Source: Bacteroidota bacterium | GTDB taxonomy: Bacteria; Bacteroidota; Bacteroidia; Sphingobacteriales; Sphingobacteriaceae | Assembly (NCBI GenBank): GCA_026224775.1 | Contig: JAMFRP010000013.1 | Coordinates: 62,001-126,000 of the forward strand | DNA length: 64,000 bases | Direction of reading: 5' to 3' | In this document: one piece after another, positions 18,318 through 27,971 of the stretch | Numbering within the stretch: position 1 is the stretch's first letter | How the letters are laid out: each line of letters opens with the position of its first letter | Position numbers and translations under genes: made by a program | The notes under the pieces: generated by a model | Databases searched by the model: none | What the model was told of the DNA's origin: nothing | What the model saw: only the letters and a program-made list of their open reading frames with translations

Positions 18318-20690
18318 ATGTTTGTAATAAAAAGAGACGGAAAAAGAGAATCGGTAAAATTTGACAAAATTACCGCCAGGATTGAGAAACTATGCTATGG
18401 CTTCAGTTTAGTTGATCCTATTGATGTGGCTAAAAAGGTGATTGAAGGTTTGTTTGATGGTGTAACCACCTCCGAATTGGATAACCTGGCTGCTGAAACC
18501 GCTGCTTCGTTAACTACCAAGCACCCGGATTATGCATTACTGGCATCGCGCATCGCAGTATCAAACCTGCATAAAAACACGATCAAATCTTTCTCCGAAA
18601 CTATGCGCAAGCTATATGAGTATGTGGATGAGAAAACAGGCAAAAACTCTTCATTAATAGCTGAAGATGTTTGGCAGGTAATACAGGACAACGCTGAGCT
18701 ATTAGACAGCACCATCATTTATGATCGTGACTTTGGTTTTGATTACTTCGGTTTCAAAACGCTTGAAAAATCATACCTGTTAAAAGTTGAAGGCAAAATA
18801 GTAGAACGTCCTCAGCATTTATTCATGCGTGTATCGGTGGGTATCCACAAAGAAGATATCGAAAGCGCTATCAAAACATATCATTTAATGAGCGAGCGTT
18901 GGTTTACGCACGCTACCCCAACCCTTTTTAACGCAGGTACACCAAAACCTCAAATGTCATCATGCTTCCTGTTAACCATGAAGGATGACAGCATCGAAGG
19001 CATATACGATACTTTAAAACAAACAGCTAAAATCTCTCAAAGTGCTGGTGGTATTGGTTTAAGCATCCACAATGTAAGGGCTACAGGCTCATACATCAGC
19101 GGTACCAATGGCACGAGCAACGGTATCATCCCAATGCTGAAAGTATTTAATGATACTGCCCGTTATGTAGATCAGGGTGGTGGCAAACGTAAAGGCGCTT
19201 TCGCTATTTATTTAGAGCCTTGGCATGCAGATGTATTCGACTTTTTAGACCTGCGTAAAAACCATGGTAAAGAAGAAATGCGTGCCCGTGATTTATTCTA
19301 TGCTCTTTGGGTATCAGACTTATTCATGCGCCGTGTAGAAGCTAATGAAGAGTGGAGTTTATTCTGCCCGCACGAAGCACCTGGATTGGCTGATTGCTGG
19401 GGTAAGGAATTTGAGGCTCTGTACGAAAAATATGAAAAAGAAGGCCGTGCCCGCAGAACTGTAAAAGCACAGGAGCTTTGGTTTGCGATATTAGATGCCC
19501 AGGTAGAAACAGGTACGCCATACTTGTTATACAAAGATGCTGCTAACGGTAAATCAAACCAACAAAACCTAGGCACCATAAAAAGCTCGAACTTGTGTAC
19601 CGAGATTATGGAGTATACCGATGCTAATGAAGTTGCGGTTTGTAATCTTGCATCATTAGCATTGCCAAGGTATATCCAGAACGGTGTATTCGATCATAAC
19701 AAATTATATGAAGTTACTTACCAGGCGGCTATCAATCTGAATAAGATCATCGATAATAACTACTACCCTGTTGAGGAAGCGCGTTATTCAAACTTACGTC
19801 ACCGCCCTATTGGTTTAGGTGTACAAGGTTTGGCTGATACCTTCATCCAACTGCGCATGCCGTTTGAAAGCGAAGAAGCTAAAAAACTGAACATCGAAAT
19901 ATTTGAAACCATCTATTTCGCTGCGATGACCGCTTCTAAGGATTTAGCTATAAAAGATGGCGCTTATGAAACATTCAAAGGCTCACCATTATCACAAGGA
20001 AAATTCCAATTCGACCTTTGGAATGTAAAACCCGAAAGCGGCCGTTGGGATTGGGAAAACCTGCGTTTAGATGTAATGAATCATGGTGTACGTAACTCAC
20101 TATTAGTTGCACCGATGCCTACAGCATCTACCTCACAAATATTAGGTAATAACGAGTGCTTTGAGCCTTATACCTCAAATATCTACACCCGCCGTGTACT
20201 AAGCGGTGAATTCATCGTGGTAAACAAATACTTACTACGTGATTTAGTTAACCGTGGCCTTTGGGATACCGAGATGAAAGATAAGATCATCACTGCAAAC
20301 GGTTCTATCCAGGATATCGCGGAAATACCTGCCGATGTGAAAGAACTGTACAAAACAGTTTGGGAAATAAAAATGCGCAGCATTATTGATATGGCTGCCG
20401 ACCGTGGCGCTTATGTTTGCCAATCACAATCACTAAACTTGTTCATCAACGCGCCGAATGCTTCTAAGCTAACTTCAATGCATTTCTACGCATGGAAAAA
20501 AGGTTTAAAAACAGGCATGTACTATCTGCGTACACAAGCGGCTTCGCAAGCAGTTAAATTTACTGTTGAGAACCAGGGCGGCAAAAATATGGATGCGGTA
20601 ATACCTGAAGTAGTTGCTGAATTGACCAACGATGTACCTGCTGGCCCGTCATGTTCAATGGAAGAAGGCTGCGTAACTTGCTCTGCATAA
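18318..20690 (+). CDS. nrdA: Ribonucleoside-diphosphate reductase class Ia, large subunit
   Basis: 790 residues. N-terminal ATP-cone (residues about 1-90, [17 protein letters not shown]) for allosteric control by dATP/ATP. The 10-stranded barrel catalytic domain has SSCFL, the specificity-site segment [19 protein letters not shown], the active-site NLCTEI, the finger loop [18 protein letters not shown] and the C-terminal redox cysteines in GCVTCSA. Reduces NDPs to dNDPs together with NrdB. Confidence 0.97.
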   Translation: MFVIKRDGKRESVKFDKITARIEKLCYGFSLVDPIDVAKKVIEGLFDGVTTSELDNLAAETAASLTTKHPDYALLASRIAVSNLHKNTIKSFSETMRKLYEYVDEKTGKNSSLIAEDVWQVIQDNAELLDSTIIYDRDFGFDYFGFKTLEKSYLLKVEGKIVERPQHLFMRVSVGIHKEDIESAIKTYHLMSERWFTHATPTLFNAGTPKPQMSSCFLLTMKDDSIEGIYDTLKQTAKISQSAGGIGLSIHNVRATGSYISGTNGTSNGIIPMLKVFNDTARYVDQGGGKRKGAFAIYLEPWHADVFDFLDLRKNHGKEEMRARDLFYALWVSDLFMRRVEANEEWSLFCPHEAPGLADCWGKEFEALYEKYEKEGRARRTVKAQELWFAILDAQVETGTPYLLYKDAANGKSNQQNLGTIKSSNLCTEIMEYTDANEVAVCNLASLALPRYIQNGVFDHNKLYEVTYQAAINLNKIIDNNYYPVEEARYSNLRHRPIGLGVQGLADTFIQLRMPFESEEAKKLNIEIFETIYFAAMTASKDLAIKDGAYETFKGSPLSQGKFQFDLWNVKPESGRWDWENLRLDVMNHGVRNSLLVAPMPTASTSQILGNNECFEPYTSNIYTRRVLSGEFIVVNKYLLRDLVNRGLWDTEMKDKIITANGSIQDIAEIPADVKELYKTVWEIKMRSIIDMAADRGAYVCQSQSLNLFINAPNASKLTSMHFYAWKKGLKTGMYYLRTQAASQAVKFTVENQGGKNMDAVIPEVVAELTNDVPAGPSCSMEEGCVTCSA

Positions 20691-20817
20691 CATTTTTTTG
20701 AGCGCCCGTTAAGATTTAACCTGTAGTTAATAATTAATAGTTAAACTATATTATTTTCTACGGGTTTGTTTTTTACTGCGGATATTTTACTACTTTTAGG
20801 CCTTCAACCTCATCCGT

Positions 20818-21591
20818 ATGTATCATATTTTCAGTGCAGTATGCTGCAAAAAACCTTTTAAGACAATAATTTTAACAATTTTAATTGTGTCATTATATAC
20901 TTCTGTAAATGCGCAAATGTACTCTGCCACAGATCCTCCAAAACGCAATAATGGTGGGTTAACCTATGGCGGCGATAATGGCAGCGGAGATGGCGACAGG
21001 TCATGGGCATTATCATTAAGTGCAGGTTATGATGTACCACAAGGCGATATGGGTTCAACATTTAAGGCAGCACCAACGTTTAGCTTCAGTTATTTAAATA
21101 ATTACAACAACTTTACTTTTAATGCAAGCATTGGTTATGTATCATACAAACCAAAATTTGATACCGCTTATTTTGTGGGTAACGACCCAACACAAGGATA
21201 CATCCAATACGGAAGCTTTAATTCTTTACAGCTATACACAGGCGCGGCATACAATATTTCAATATCAAATAACGCCAGATTTTATTTTGGGTTTGATATA
21301 GGCAGCTATTTTAATTCTTTTAAATATAGCACAAATGACGGACAGGGAGATATAAGCACTTATAACACAACATATAGTCAGCAGTTTATATCACCTAAAC
21401 TAGGCGTTGATGTGATGGTAAGCGATAATTTAAGTTTAGGCATCCAGGCTAAATACAATTTCATATTCGCTGGATCTGAAGCTAATAATTTAGATTTCAC
21501 TACAGATGATGCTTATGTAACTTCCAGTTATACTGCAGTGTCTTATAAAACGTTTTCAGGACATATAGCATTAACTTATCATTTTTATTAG
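20818..21591 (+). CDS. Outer-membrane beta-barrel (porin-like) protein
   Basis: 257 residues. An N-terminal signal segment (hydrophobic residues about 14-30, VNAQ cleavage) leads into a Gly/Asp-rich stretch, then alternating aromatic strands (FSFSYLNNYNNFTFNASIGYVSY, LGVDVMVSDNLSLGIQAKYNF) ending in a terminal strand with aromatic residue (ALTYHFY). Typical small OmpA-like/OMP_b-brl barrel; function unknown. Its TAG overlaps the GTG of the next gene by one base. Confidence 0.75.
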   Translation: MYHIFSAVCCKKPFKTIILTILIVSLYTSVNAQMYSATDPPKRNNGGLTYGGDNGSGDGDRSWALSLSAGYDVPQGDMGSTFKAAPTFSFSYLNNYNNFTFNASIGYVSYKPKFDTAYFVGNDPTQGYIQYGSFNSLQLYTGAAYNISISNNARFYFGFDIGSYFNSFKYSTNDGQGDISTYNTTYSQQFISPKLGVDVMVSDNLSLGIQAKYNFIFAGSEANNLDFTTDDAYVTSSYTAVSYKTFSGHIALTYHFY

Positions 21592-21803
21592 TGATCCATC
21601 CCAAACACGAAACAGTACATTGCGAACGCTGCAAAGCACCATTTGAATGCAAGGCAAATTCATTTACAAAATGCCAGTGCGCCAAAGTGCAGCTTACCTT
21701 AAATGAAACCCAATATGTAAGCGAACTGTTTGATGGCTGTTTATGTGCCAATTGTTTGCTGGAATTGCAAAAGGAATATAAGACTGAAAACGGGCTATTA
21801 TAA
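21591..21803 (+). CDS. Cysteine-rich CWC family protein
   Basis: 70 residues starting at GTG, translationally coupled to the barrel gene (TAGTG). Cysteine pattern CxxC...C...CxC...CxCxxC (HCERCKAPFEC, KCQC, CLCANC) fits the CWC small zinc-binding family. Function unknown; probably cytosolic metal binding. Confidence 0.8.
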   Translation: MIHPKHETVHCERCKAPFECKANSFTKCQCAKVQLTLNETQYVSELFDGCLCANCLLELQKEYKTENGLL

Positions 21804-21826
21804 TTAAAGCAATTTCTCTATAAAAT

Positions 21827-21860
21827 AAAAAACACCTTCCAGTTACAGAAGGTGTTTTTT
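21827..21860. terminator. Bidirectional terminator between convergent genes
   Basis: 13-bp perfect stem AAAAAACACCTTC / GAAGGTGTTTTTT, 8-nt loop. It serves the CWC gene (+) and the SPFH gene (-). Confidence 0.9.
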
Positions 21861-21878
21861 ATTTCAGCTAAATAATAA

Positions 21879-23789
21879 TTATTCATTAACTGTATTCTCA
21901 CCACCGGCAGGTTTTGTTGTGCCGATGTTTTCATTAGCTGTTTGCAGCTTTTTAAACATCTCGCTCCCGATAAGCGCGTCAATTATACCGCTGCCACCGT
22001 TACCGTCTTTACCGCTAACCAAAATGTCAGGTACTAATTTAATACCATGGCTCGCTAAAGCTTCAGCCACCCGTACAATAGCATATTGTTCGGTACCCAT
22101 GGCTTCGGTTTTTTGTTTGGTAACCTCCGCTTCTGATAAACCTATCGCTTTAATTTTCGCAGCTTCAGCCAAACCGTTAACTTCTGTCGCATTTGCATCC
22201 GCTTTGGCATTAACGGTTTTCGATTCTGCATCAGCCTTGGCAATGGTGATCCTAACTTCCGCATCCGCTTTAGCGTTAATAGTTTTGGCTTCGGCCTCAC
22301 CACGTGATGCAGCCACTTTTGATGCTGCCATCTGGGTATTGATCTCTACCTGGCGAGTTGATTTTACAACTTCAGGCTGCATATCTGCACCAGCTTTAGC
22401 GCTTTCAAACTCTTTACGCTCAATTTGCGCATGGCGCTGTATTTCGTAAGTTACCTTTTCCTGCTCCGCGATTTTACGATCGGTTAAGGTTTTCATTAAT
22501 GCGGCAGGTGGCACAATATCGCCTATCAGCGTATCAACCCCAACAACATTATAATCATTTAATACTTTGCTGATGTGCATTTTAGCATCATCCTGCCTTT
22601 GTATACGGTTGGCCAAAAACTCTATCACGTCGCTCTTTTGCGCCGAGTTACGGAAGTAATTGGCAATGGTAGGCTCCAGCACCTGCGATACCAGGTTTTT
22701 CATATTACCGAAGCGCGCTATAACCTTTGGCGCTTCGTTTCTTGGTATGTGAATGATTTGCGACACATCCAAATTGAAAGTAAAACCATCTGACGAACGC
22801 ACTGTAATTGTACAAAGATTCTTATCCAACTCATGTGCCTCTGTACGGCTATCGGCCCAGTTTAACACAATGTTGGTAGTTGGTACAACCTCAACCGCAT
22901 GGGTGTAGATATTCACCGGATGCTTACCGGGATCAAGTGGTTGATCCCACACACCTTTTTCATTTCTTTTTACGATGTTACCATGTTTAAAGCTGTCGCC
23001 GCTGGTGTCTTTACCTTCAGGGCCTACAAAGGAGTTTACTACACCTACATAACCAATCGGAATGTATACCATATCTACCTGCTCAACCAAAACAAACCAT
23101 GGGTTAAGGTAATAAGTACCGGCAAGTATCACATCCTCCTGTAAACCCTTACGCCCGCCCGCATTAATAAAAGCAATAGGATCCTGGTAGTTTTTGTGGC
23201 CTGCTACCGAGTTTCCGGCTATTTCGCCTTTTTCAAGTGGCTCACCATCAAGCGTGGTAATAATACCTACTTTGTTCTCATGCACCTGGGTGATAGGTAC
23301 CATCTCTATTTCAAATAAAAATGTATTTATCCTATAGCTACCCGGCGTTAAAAATGCCGCCTGCGGACCTTTCTGTCCATTGTTATTTAGGAACGCGATA
23401 GCATCCTGAAACTTATCGCAATCGACAGGCTTACCCAACACACGGCCTGTATCAAACGAAGCGCCATCTTTGGCCTTTACCAGCCCAAGCTTATTTTGCT
23501 CGATAATAGTAAACGGTGCCATAGTAATTGAATATTGCCACGGCCACATCCGCCAGTATAAACCAGGGGCAAGTGCTTTGGCTTGCATACCGGCTTCGCC
23601 ATCAATAGCGATGATACGGCCATCGGGCAGGCGCTTGGCACCGGATAGCGTATACTTTTTAACTACCAGGCCAATACGATCGTCGGGAACGATGACCATA
23701 CCAAAAAATACCCTTAGTACAAATTTGTACATTACCAAAATTATCAATACAGGCACAGCCCATAATAGATAAACCATTAGATTGTTCAT
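21879..23789 (-). CDS. SPFH/Band 7 (flotillin-like) membrane protein
   Basis: 636 residues. One N-terminal membrane helix (about 4-32) is followed by a repeated beta-rich segment (VPDDRIGLVVKKYTL..., HENKVGIITTLDGEPL..., IPIGYVGVVNSFVG...), which looks like three tandem copies of one motif. Next come an SPFH domain (about 330-440) and a long Ala/Glu/Lys-rich helix (about 450-590; AKADAE repeats) typical of flotillin coiled coils. Likely an oligomeric membrane-microdomain scaffold. No NfeD partner is adjacent. It overlaps nothing and is convergent with the CWC gene. Confidence 0.87.
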   Translation of the reverse strand: MNNLMVYLLWAVPVLIILVMYKFVLRVFFGMVIVPDDRIGLVVKKYTLSGAKRLPDGRIIAIDGEAGMQAKALAPGLYWRMWPWQYSITMAPFTIIEQNKLGLVKAKDGASFDTGRVLGKPVDCDKFQDAIAFLNNNGQKGPQAAFLTPGSYRINTFLFEIEMVPITQVHENKVGIITTLDGEPLEKGEIAGNSVAGHKNYQDPIAFINAGGRKGLQEDVILAGTYYLNPWFVLVEQVDMVYIPIGYVGVVNSFVGPEGKDTSGDSFKHGNIVKRNEKGVWDQPLDPGKHPVNIYTHAVEVVPTTNIVLNWADSRTEAHELDKNLCTITVRSSDGFTFNLDVSQIIHIPRNEAPKVIARFGNMKNLVSQVLEPTIANYFRNSAQKSDVIEFLANRIQRQDDAKMHISKVLNDYNVVGVDTLIGDIVPPAALMKTLTDRKIAEQEKVTYEIQRHAQIERKEFESAKAGADMQPEVVKSTRQVEINTQMAASKVAASRGEAEAKTINAKADAEVRITIAKADAESKTVNAKADANATEVNGLAEAAKIKAIGLSEAEVTKQKTEAMGTEQYAIVRVAEALASHGIKLVPDILVSGKDGNGGSGIIDALIGSEMFKKLQTANENIGTTKPAGGENTVNE

Positions 23790-24099
23790 GTTTTAAAAAA
23801 GATTGTTGTTTTAGTTTTAACGAAACCCTTAAGGTGCGGGCTCTCACAATAACTTACAGCTTTATTCTGAAGTACCTTGGCTGTATAGTGTATGTTAGAT
23901 GGCAAGAATTAGGGTTTGTTACAATAATTGTGAAAAAGTTGATCGAATATACTACCCCTGTTTATTACTTACAACTACTGTTAATAAATACAATCAACAA
24001 TTGTTGGAGATCGCTTCCTGCAGATGCAAATCAGCTGCTTTTCGCAGTTTCAGCCAAAATAATTATCTTCGCTCCCCGAAAACGAATTTATTAAGCTTC

Positions 24100-24843
24100 A
24101 TGAAATTATTAGAAGGAAAAACCGCGCTGATCACAGGCGCGTCAAAAGGCATAGGCCGTACAATAGCCGAAAAGTTTGCTGAACATGGTGCCAACGTGGC
24201 CTTTACCTATTTATCGTCTGTTGAAAAAGGACTGGCATTAGAGCAGGAACTGCAAAGCCACGGTACAAAAGTAAAAGGTTATCGTTCTGATGCTTCTAAG
24301 TTTGATGAGGCCGAAAAATTAATAGCTGATATTATTGCCGATTTCGGCACACTAAATATTGTGGTTAACAATGCCGGTATAACCAAAGATGGTTTACTAA
24401 TGCGCATGACCGAAGAGCAATGGGACGAAGTGATGGATGTGAACCTGAAATCAATATTCAATGTTACCAAAGCGGCATCAAAAATCATGATGAAGAACCG
24501 TGATGGCGTGTTCATTAACATGAGTTCGGTTGTAGGCGTACAAGGTAATGCTGGTCAGGCTAATTATGCGGCATCAAAAGCCGGTATTATTGGCTTCTCC
24601 AAATCAATAGCTAAAGAATTAGGGTCAAGAAATATACGTACCAACGTGGTAGCACCGGGCTTTATCCGCACCGAAATGACCGAAGTATTAGACCCTAAAG
24701 TGGTTGAAGGCTGGGCACAAGCTATCCCGCTTAAACGTGCCGGTGAAACAGCCGATGTGGCCAATGCCTGCGTTTTTCTGGCATCAGACATGGCAACTTA
24801 CATCACCGGTCAGGTTATTCCGGTTGATGGTGGGATGTTGTAG
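24100..24843 (+). CDS. fabG: 3-oxoacyl-[acyl-carrier-protein] reductase
   Basis: 247-residue short-chain dehydrogenase. Cofactor motif GASKGIGRTIAE, NNAGITKD, catalytic Ser in NMSSVVG and YAASK, and the C-terminal YITGQVIPVDGGM signature of FabG. Reduces 3-ketoacyl-ACP in fatty acid synthesis with NADPH. The frame is open from 23899, but MKLLEGKTALITGASKG at 24100 is the family start. Other SDR substrates are possible, but the sequence is FabG-like throughout. Confidence 0.92.
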   Translation: MKLLEGKTALITGASKGIGRTIAEKFAEHGANVAFTYLSSVEKGLALEQELQSHGTKVKGYRSDASKFDEAEKLIADIIADFGTLNIVVNNAGITKDGLLMRMTEEQWDEVMDVNLKSIFNVTKAASKIMMKNRDGVFINMSSVVGVQGNAGQANYAASKAGIIGFSKSIAKELGSRNIRTNVVAPGFIRTEMTEVLDPKVVEGWAQAIPLKRAGETADVANACVFLASDMATYITGQVIPVDGGML

Positions 24844-24850
24844 AGCCTCC

Positions 24851-24881
24851 TTGTCATTCTGAGCATAGCGAAGAATGACAA
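24851..24881. repeat. Short palindrome after fabG
   Basis: TTGTCATTCT / AGAATGACAA with an 11-nt loop. Related to the TCATTGCGAG palindromes but shorter. May also act as a terminator. Confidence 0.5.
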
Positions 24882-24929
24882 TTCAAGGTATATAATTCAT
24901 AAATAAACAGCATATTTGGTTTACCGGAT

Positions 24930-27029
24930 ATGCTGTTTTTATTTTCGATAACATGGGGAGCGGTTTCAGGATGGTGGGCTTTGGCTTGCCTGCTGTTGGG
25001 CTGTTTGTATGCGTGGCTAATGTATCGCCAGCCGGTATATCTTAGTAAACAATTCCGGTATATTCTGTTCGCGTTTCGTGCTTTGGCGGTATTTATTATA
25101 TCGCTGTTATTGCTGGCGCCATTGGTAAAATCAATCAGCTATCAATCGCAAAAGCCATTGGTTTTAATTTTGCAGGATAACTCGGAATCCATCAAACTTT
25201 TTCCAACACCAAAGCAAGTCTCCCCTCCCGGGGGAGATTTAGAGGGGGCTTTAACTAAACTTAAATCTTCATTGGGAGATAATTACGAAATCCATGAGTT
25301 TAATTTTGACCGTACGCTTAATAACGGACTTTCCAATAAATTCAACGGCAAACAAACCGACATTGCCTCGGCATTAAAACAAGTGAATGAGCGCTATGTA
25401 AATCAAAACATCGGCGCGATAATACTGGCTACCGATGGTTTATACAACCAGGGAACTGACCCGCAGTACGAGGCGAGAAATATTAAAAGCACCATCTATA
25501 CCATCGCCCTTGGCGATACCACGCCCAAACGCGACCTGCTTATTGCCAACGTCAACTACAACAAAACAGCTTTTTTAGGCAACGATTTTGAGATTGAAGT
25601 TTTAACCCAAGCCTACCAAAGCAAAGGCGAAAACATGCGCTTAACTGTTACCGAAGATGGCAGACAAGTATCAAACCAAAATATTGCTGTTAATGCGGAT
25701 GCGTTTCAAAAGTTGGTGCCCATCAAACTCAATGCTGATAAAAAAGGCATCCGTAAGTTTAACATCAGCATAGCGCCTATTAAAAACGAACTATCTACCC
25801 CAAACAACACCGAAAGTATTTATGTAGATGTGCTGGATGCCCGGCAAAAGATATTGCTGGTGTACAACAACCTGCACCCCGATATTAATGTAATAAAACA
25901 GGATATTGAAAGTGATAAAAATTATGAGGTTAAAGCCGTACTATTATCCGATCTGGCCACAATTAAACCTAATGATTACAGCCTGATCATCTTACACCAA
26001 TTAACAGCAAATAGCTCAGGCATCCTGCAAAACATCATCACAAAAACTAAAATCCCAGTTTGGTATATGCTGGGCGCGCAAGCCAACTTGCAGGATTTTA
26101 ATGCTACACAACACGCCGTGAAAATATACGACAATAGCAATCAGCTGCAGGAGGTATTTGCGCTACCCCTGCCGGAGTTTTCGGCTTTTACCCTATCGGA
26201 TTCTACCAAACAAAAAATAAGCCTGTTCCCGCCGCTATTGGCGCCATTTGGCAACTACACCTCCTCGCCAACCAACCAGATATTGTTTAAACAAAAAATA
26301 GGTGACATTGCAACCTCTTACCCACTACTTTCATTTGTTGATGAAGGCGGTAGACGGATTGGCCTGTTATTGGGTGAGGGTTTATGGCGCTGGCAATTGG
26401 CCGAGTATAAAACCGACGGCAATCATCACGCCATGGAAGAGCTATTAGACCAAAGTGTGCAATATTTAACCGCCAATGCCAATCATCAGCAATTCAGGGT
26501 TTATCCGGCTAAATCTGTTTTTGATGAGGGTGAAGATGTAATTATTAACGCCGAATTGTACAACGATGCGCTGGAACTAATTAATACGCCTGATGTAAAG
26601 ATCGAATTAACAGCGCATTCAGGTAAAAAATATAGTTTCCTGTTTACACGCAATGGTCAAAGCTACCAATTAGATGCAGGCACGCTACCTGTTGATGAAT
26701 ATAGTTATATAGCCAGTACTAAATTGGGCAACAAAACATTTACAGCTAATGGCCAGCTAACTGTAAAAGCCTTAAACCTGGAAACCCGCCAAAGCGCGGC
26801 TAATCACCAGCTATTAAATAACATCGCTAAACAATCAGGCGGACAAATGTTGCTGCTATCGCAAATGGATAAACTTGCCGACCTCATCAAGAAAAACGAC
26901 AACATTAAAACCATAATTTACGAAGGAAAACACTACGACGACCTGGTGGATTTGAAGTGGGTCTTCGTGCTGATTTTAGCCCTGCTCAGCGCCGAATGGT
27001 TTATGCGTAAACGCGAAGGACAGATATAG
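24930..27029 (+). CDS. Membrane protein with degenerate vWA domain
   Basis: 699 residues. Two N-terminal helices (about 4-28 and 42-65) and one C-terminal helix (about 672-690) bracket a large periplasmic or cytosolic part. A vWA-like domain begins at LVLILQDNSES, a MIDAS-like DxSxS variant, with ATDGLYNQGTD as the second element. BatA-type proteins of this layout occur widely in Bacteroidota with unknown role. Residues about 96-107 are encoded by a palindromic C/G-rich repeat inserted in frame (separate entry). It lies 86 bp after fabG. Confidence 0.72.
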   Translation: MLFLFSITWGAVSGWWALACLLLGCLYAWLMYRQPVYLSKQFRYILFAFRALAVFIISLLLLAPLVKSISYQSQKPLVLILQDNSESIKLFPTPKQVSPPGGDLEGALTKLKSSLGDNYEIHEFNFDRTLNNGLSNKFNGKQTDIASALKQVNERYVNQNIGAIILATDGLYNQGTDPQYEARNIKSTIYTIALGDTTPKRDLLIANVNYNKTAFLGNDFEIEVLTQAYQSKGENMRLTVTEDGRQVSNQNIAVNADAFQKLVPIKLNADKKGIRKFNISIAPIKNELSTPNNTESIYVDVLDARQKILLVYNNLHPDINVIKQDIESDKNYEVKAVLLSDLATIKPNDYSLIILHQLTANSSGILQNIITKTKIPVWYMLGAQANLQDFNATQHAVKIYDNSNQLQEVFALPLPEFSAFTLSDSTKQKISLFPPLLAPFGNYTSSPTNQILFKQKIGDIATSYPLLSFVDEGGRRIGLLLGEGLWRWQLAEYKTDGNHHAMEELLDQSVQYLTANANHQQFRVYPAKSVFDEGEDVIINAELYNDALELINTPDVKIELTAHSGKKYSFLFTRNGQSYQLDAGTLPVDEYSYIASTKLGNKTFTANGQLTVKALNLETRQSAANHQLLNNIAKQSGGQMLLLSQMDKLADLIKKNDNIKTIIYEGKHYDDLVDLKWVFVLILALLSAEWFMRKREGQI
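25216..25251 (+). repeat. Intergenic-type palindromic repeat inside the vWA gene
   Basis: CTCCCCTCCCGGGGGAGATTT with a following AGAGGGGGCTTT. This is a common Bacteroidota repeat type, here read in frame as VSPPGGDLEGAL just after the vWA metal motif, in a predicted loop. Confidence 0.6.
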
Positions 27030-27212
27030 TTAATTTTTAATGTTATTCTAATGTATTTCTATCAAAAATATTACCGCCGATTAAGTACATTGGCGTGCAA
27101 ATTGATAGATTTGTTAGGCTTGAAGTTTATTTGAAAAAATAACATTTAACCGTTAAACCTTTTTATTGATTATTAGTCTAATACAACATATAACCGAGGG
27201 CGCATAAAAACC

Positions 27213-27917
27213 ATGAAAAGATCAATTTACTTAGGGCTGATTGTATTAATTGCAGCTAGCTTTTCTGCCTGTAATACCTACAACTATTATACAGCAGGCC
27301 TTAACACAACAAACATGAGCAGGTATCATACTTTTGCATGGATGCCAATGGGCGCCGGAAAAGGTAAAGCGCCCGGTAATGTAGCTATGGCTGACGCTAA
27401 AATTAAAGACGCTGCAACTTCGGCGTTAGAAACCAAAGGATTATCTGTTTCACAAAAACAGCCTGATTTATTGGTTAGCTATACTACCACTGTTGGCAGG
27501 GGTACAAGGACTAATTATTATTCTAACTATGGTTGGGGCGGTTATGGCTGGGGTGGCGGTTACGGTTGGGGTGGCTATGGCTGGGGCGGTTTCGGCCTTG
27601 GCTTTGGTTACGGCTGGAGAGGCGGCTACGGCTGGGGTGGATTTAGCCCTTACTATTACGGTGGCGCTCCGTTTGCTTATAGTGGCGGGTTAACTTATGC
27701 CGAACAGGAGCATTATAAAGAAGGAACTTTAATTATCGACCTGATTGACCGCAGAACCCGTAAAGTGGTTTGGAGAGGTTACGGTGTAGGCGAAGTTCAC
27801 CACGACCCGCAAAAAAACATTGATGATTTGCCTAAAGTAGTAAGTGGTATAATTAATCAGCTAAGCTTGCAACCACTATCAGCACCACCAAGAATGATAC
27901 GTACCATGAACTCTTAA
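27213..27917 (+). CDS. DUF4136-like lipoprotein with Gly-Tyr-Trp repeat
   Basis: 234 residues. Lipobox FSAC at Cys-20 indicates an envelope lipoprotein. Residues 25-100 and 165-225 match the DUF4136 pattern (YHTFAWMP, QPDLLVSYTT, EGTLIIDLIDRRTRKVVWRGYG). Between them is a low-complexity run of GGYGWGG-type units (about 105-155), expanded compared with usual family members. Function unknown. A terminator follows. Confidence 0.8.
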   Translation: MKRSIYLGLIVLIAASFSACNTYNYYTAGLNTTNMSRYHTFAWMPMGAGKGKAPGNVAMADAKIKDAATSALETKGLSVSQKQPDLLVSYTTTVGRGTRTNYYSNYGWGGYGWGGGYGWGGYGWGGFGLGFGYGWRGGYGWGGFSPYYYGGAPFAYSGGLTYAEQEHYKEGTLIIDLIDRRTRKVVWRGYGVGEVHHDPQKNIDDLPKVVSGIINQLSLQPLSAPPRMIRTMNS

Positions 27918-27943
27918 TAAAATATACGACTCTACAACATTGG

Positions 27944-27971
27944 TAGCCTTGCTTATTGCAAGGCTATTTTT
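27944..27971. terminator. Terminator between the DUF4136 gene and crtI
   Basis: 9-bp stem TAGCCTTGC/GCAAGGCTA, TTATT loop, T5 run. The genes on either side converge here. Confidence 0.85.
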
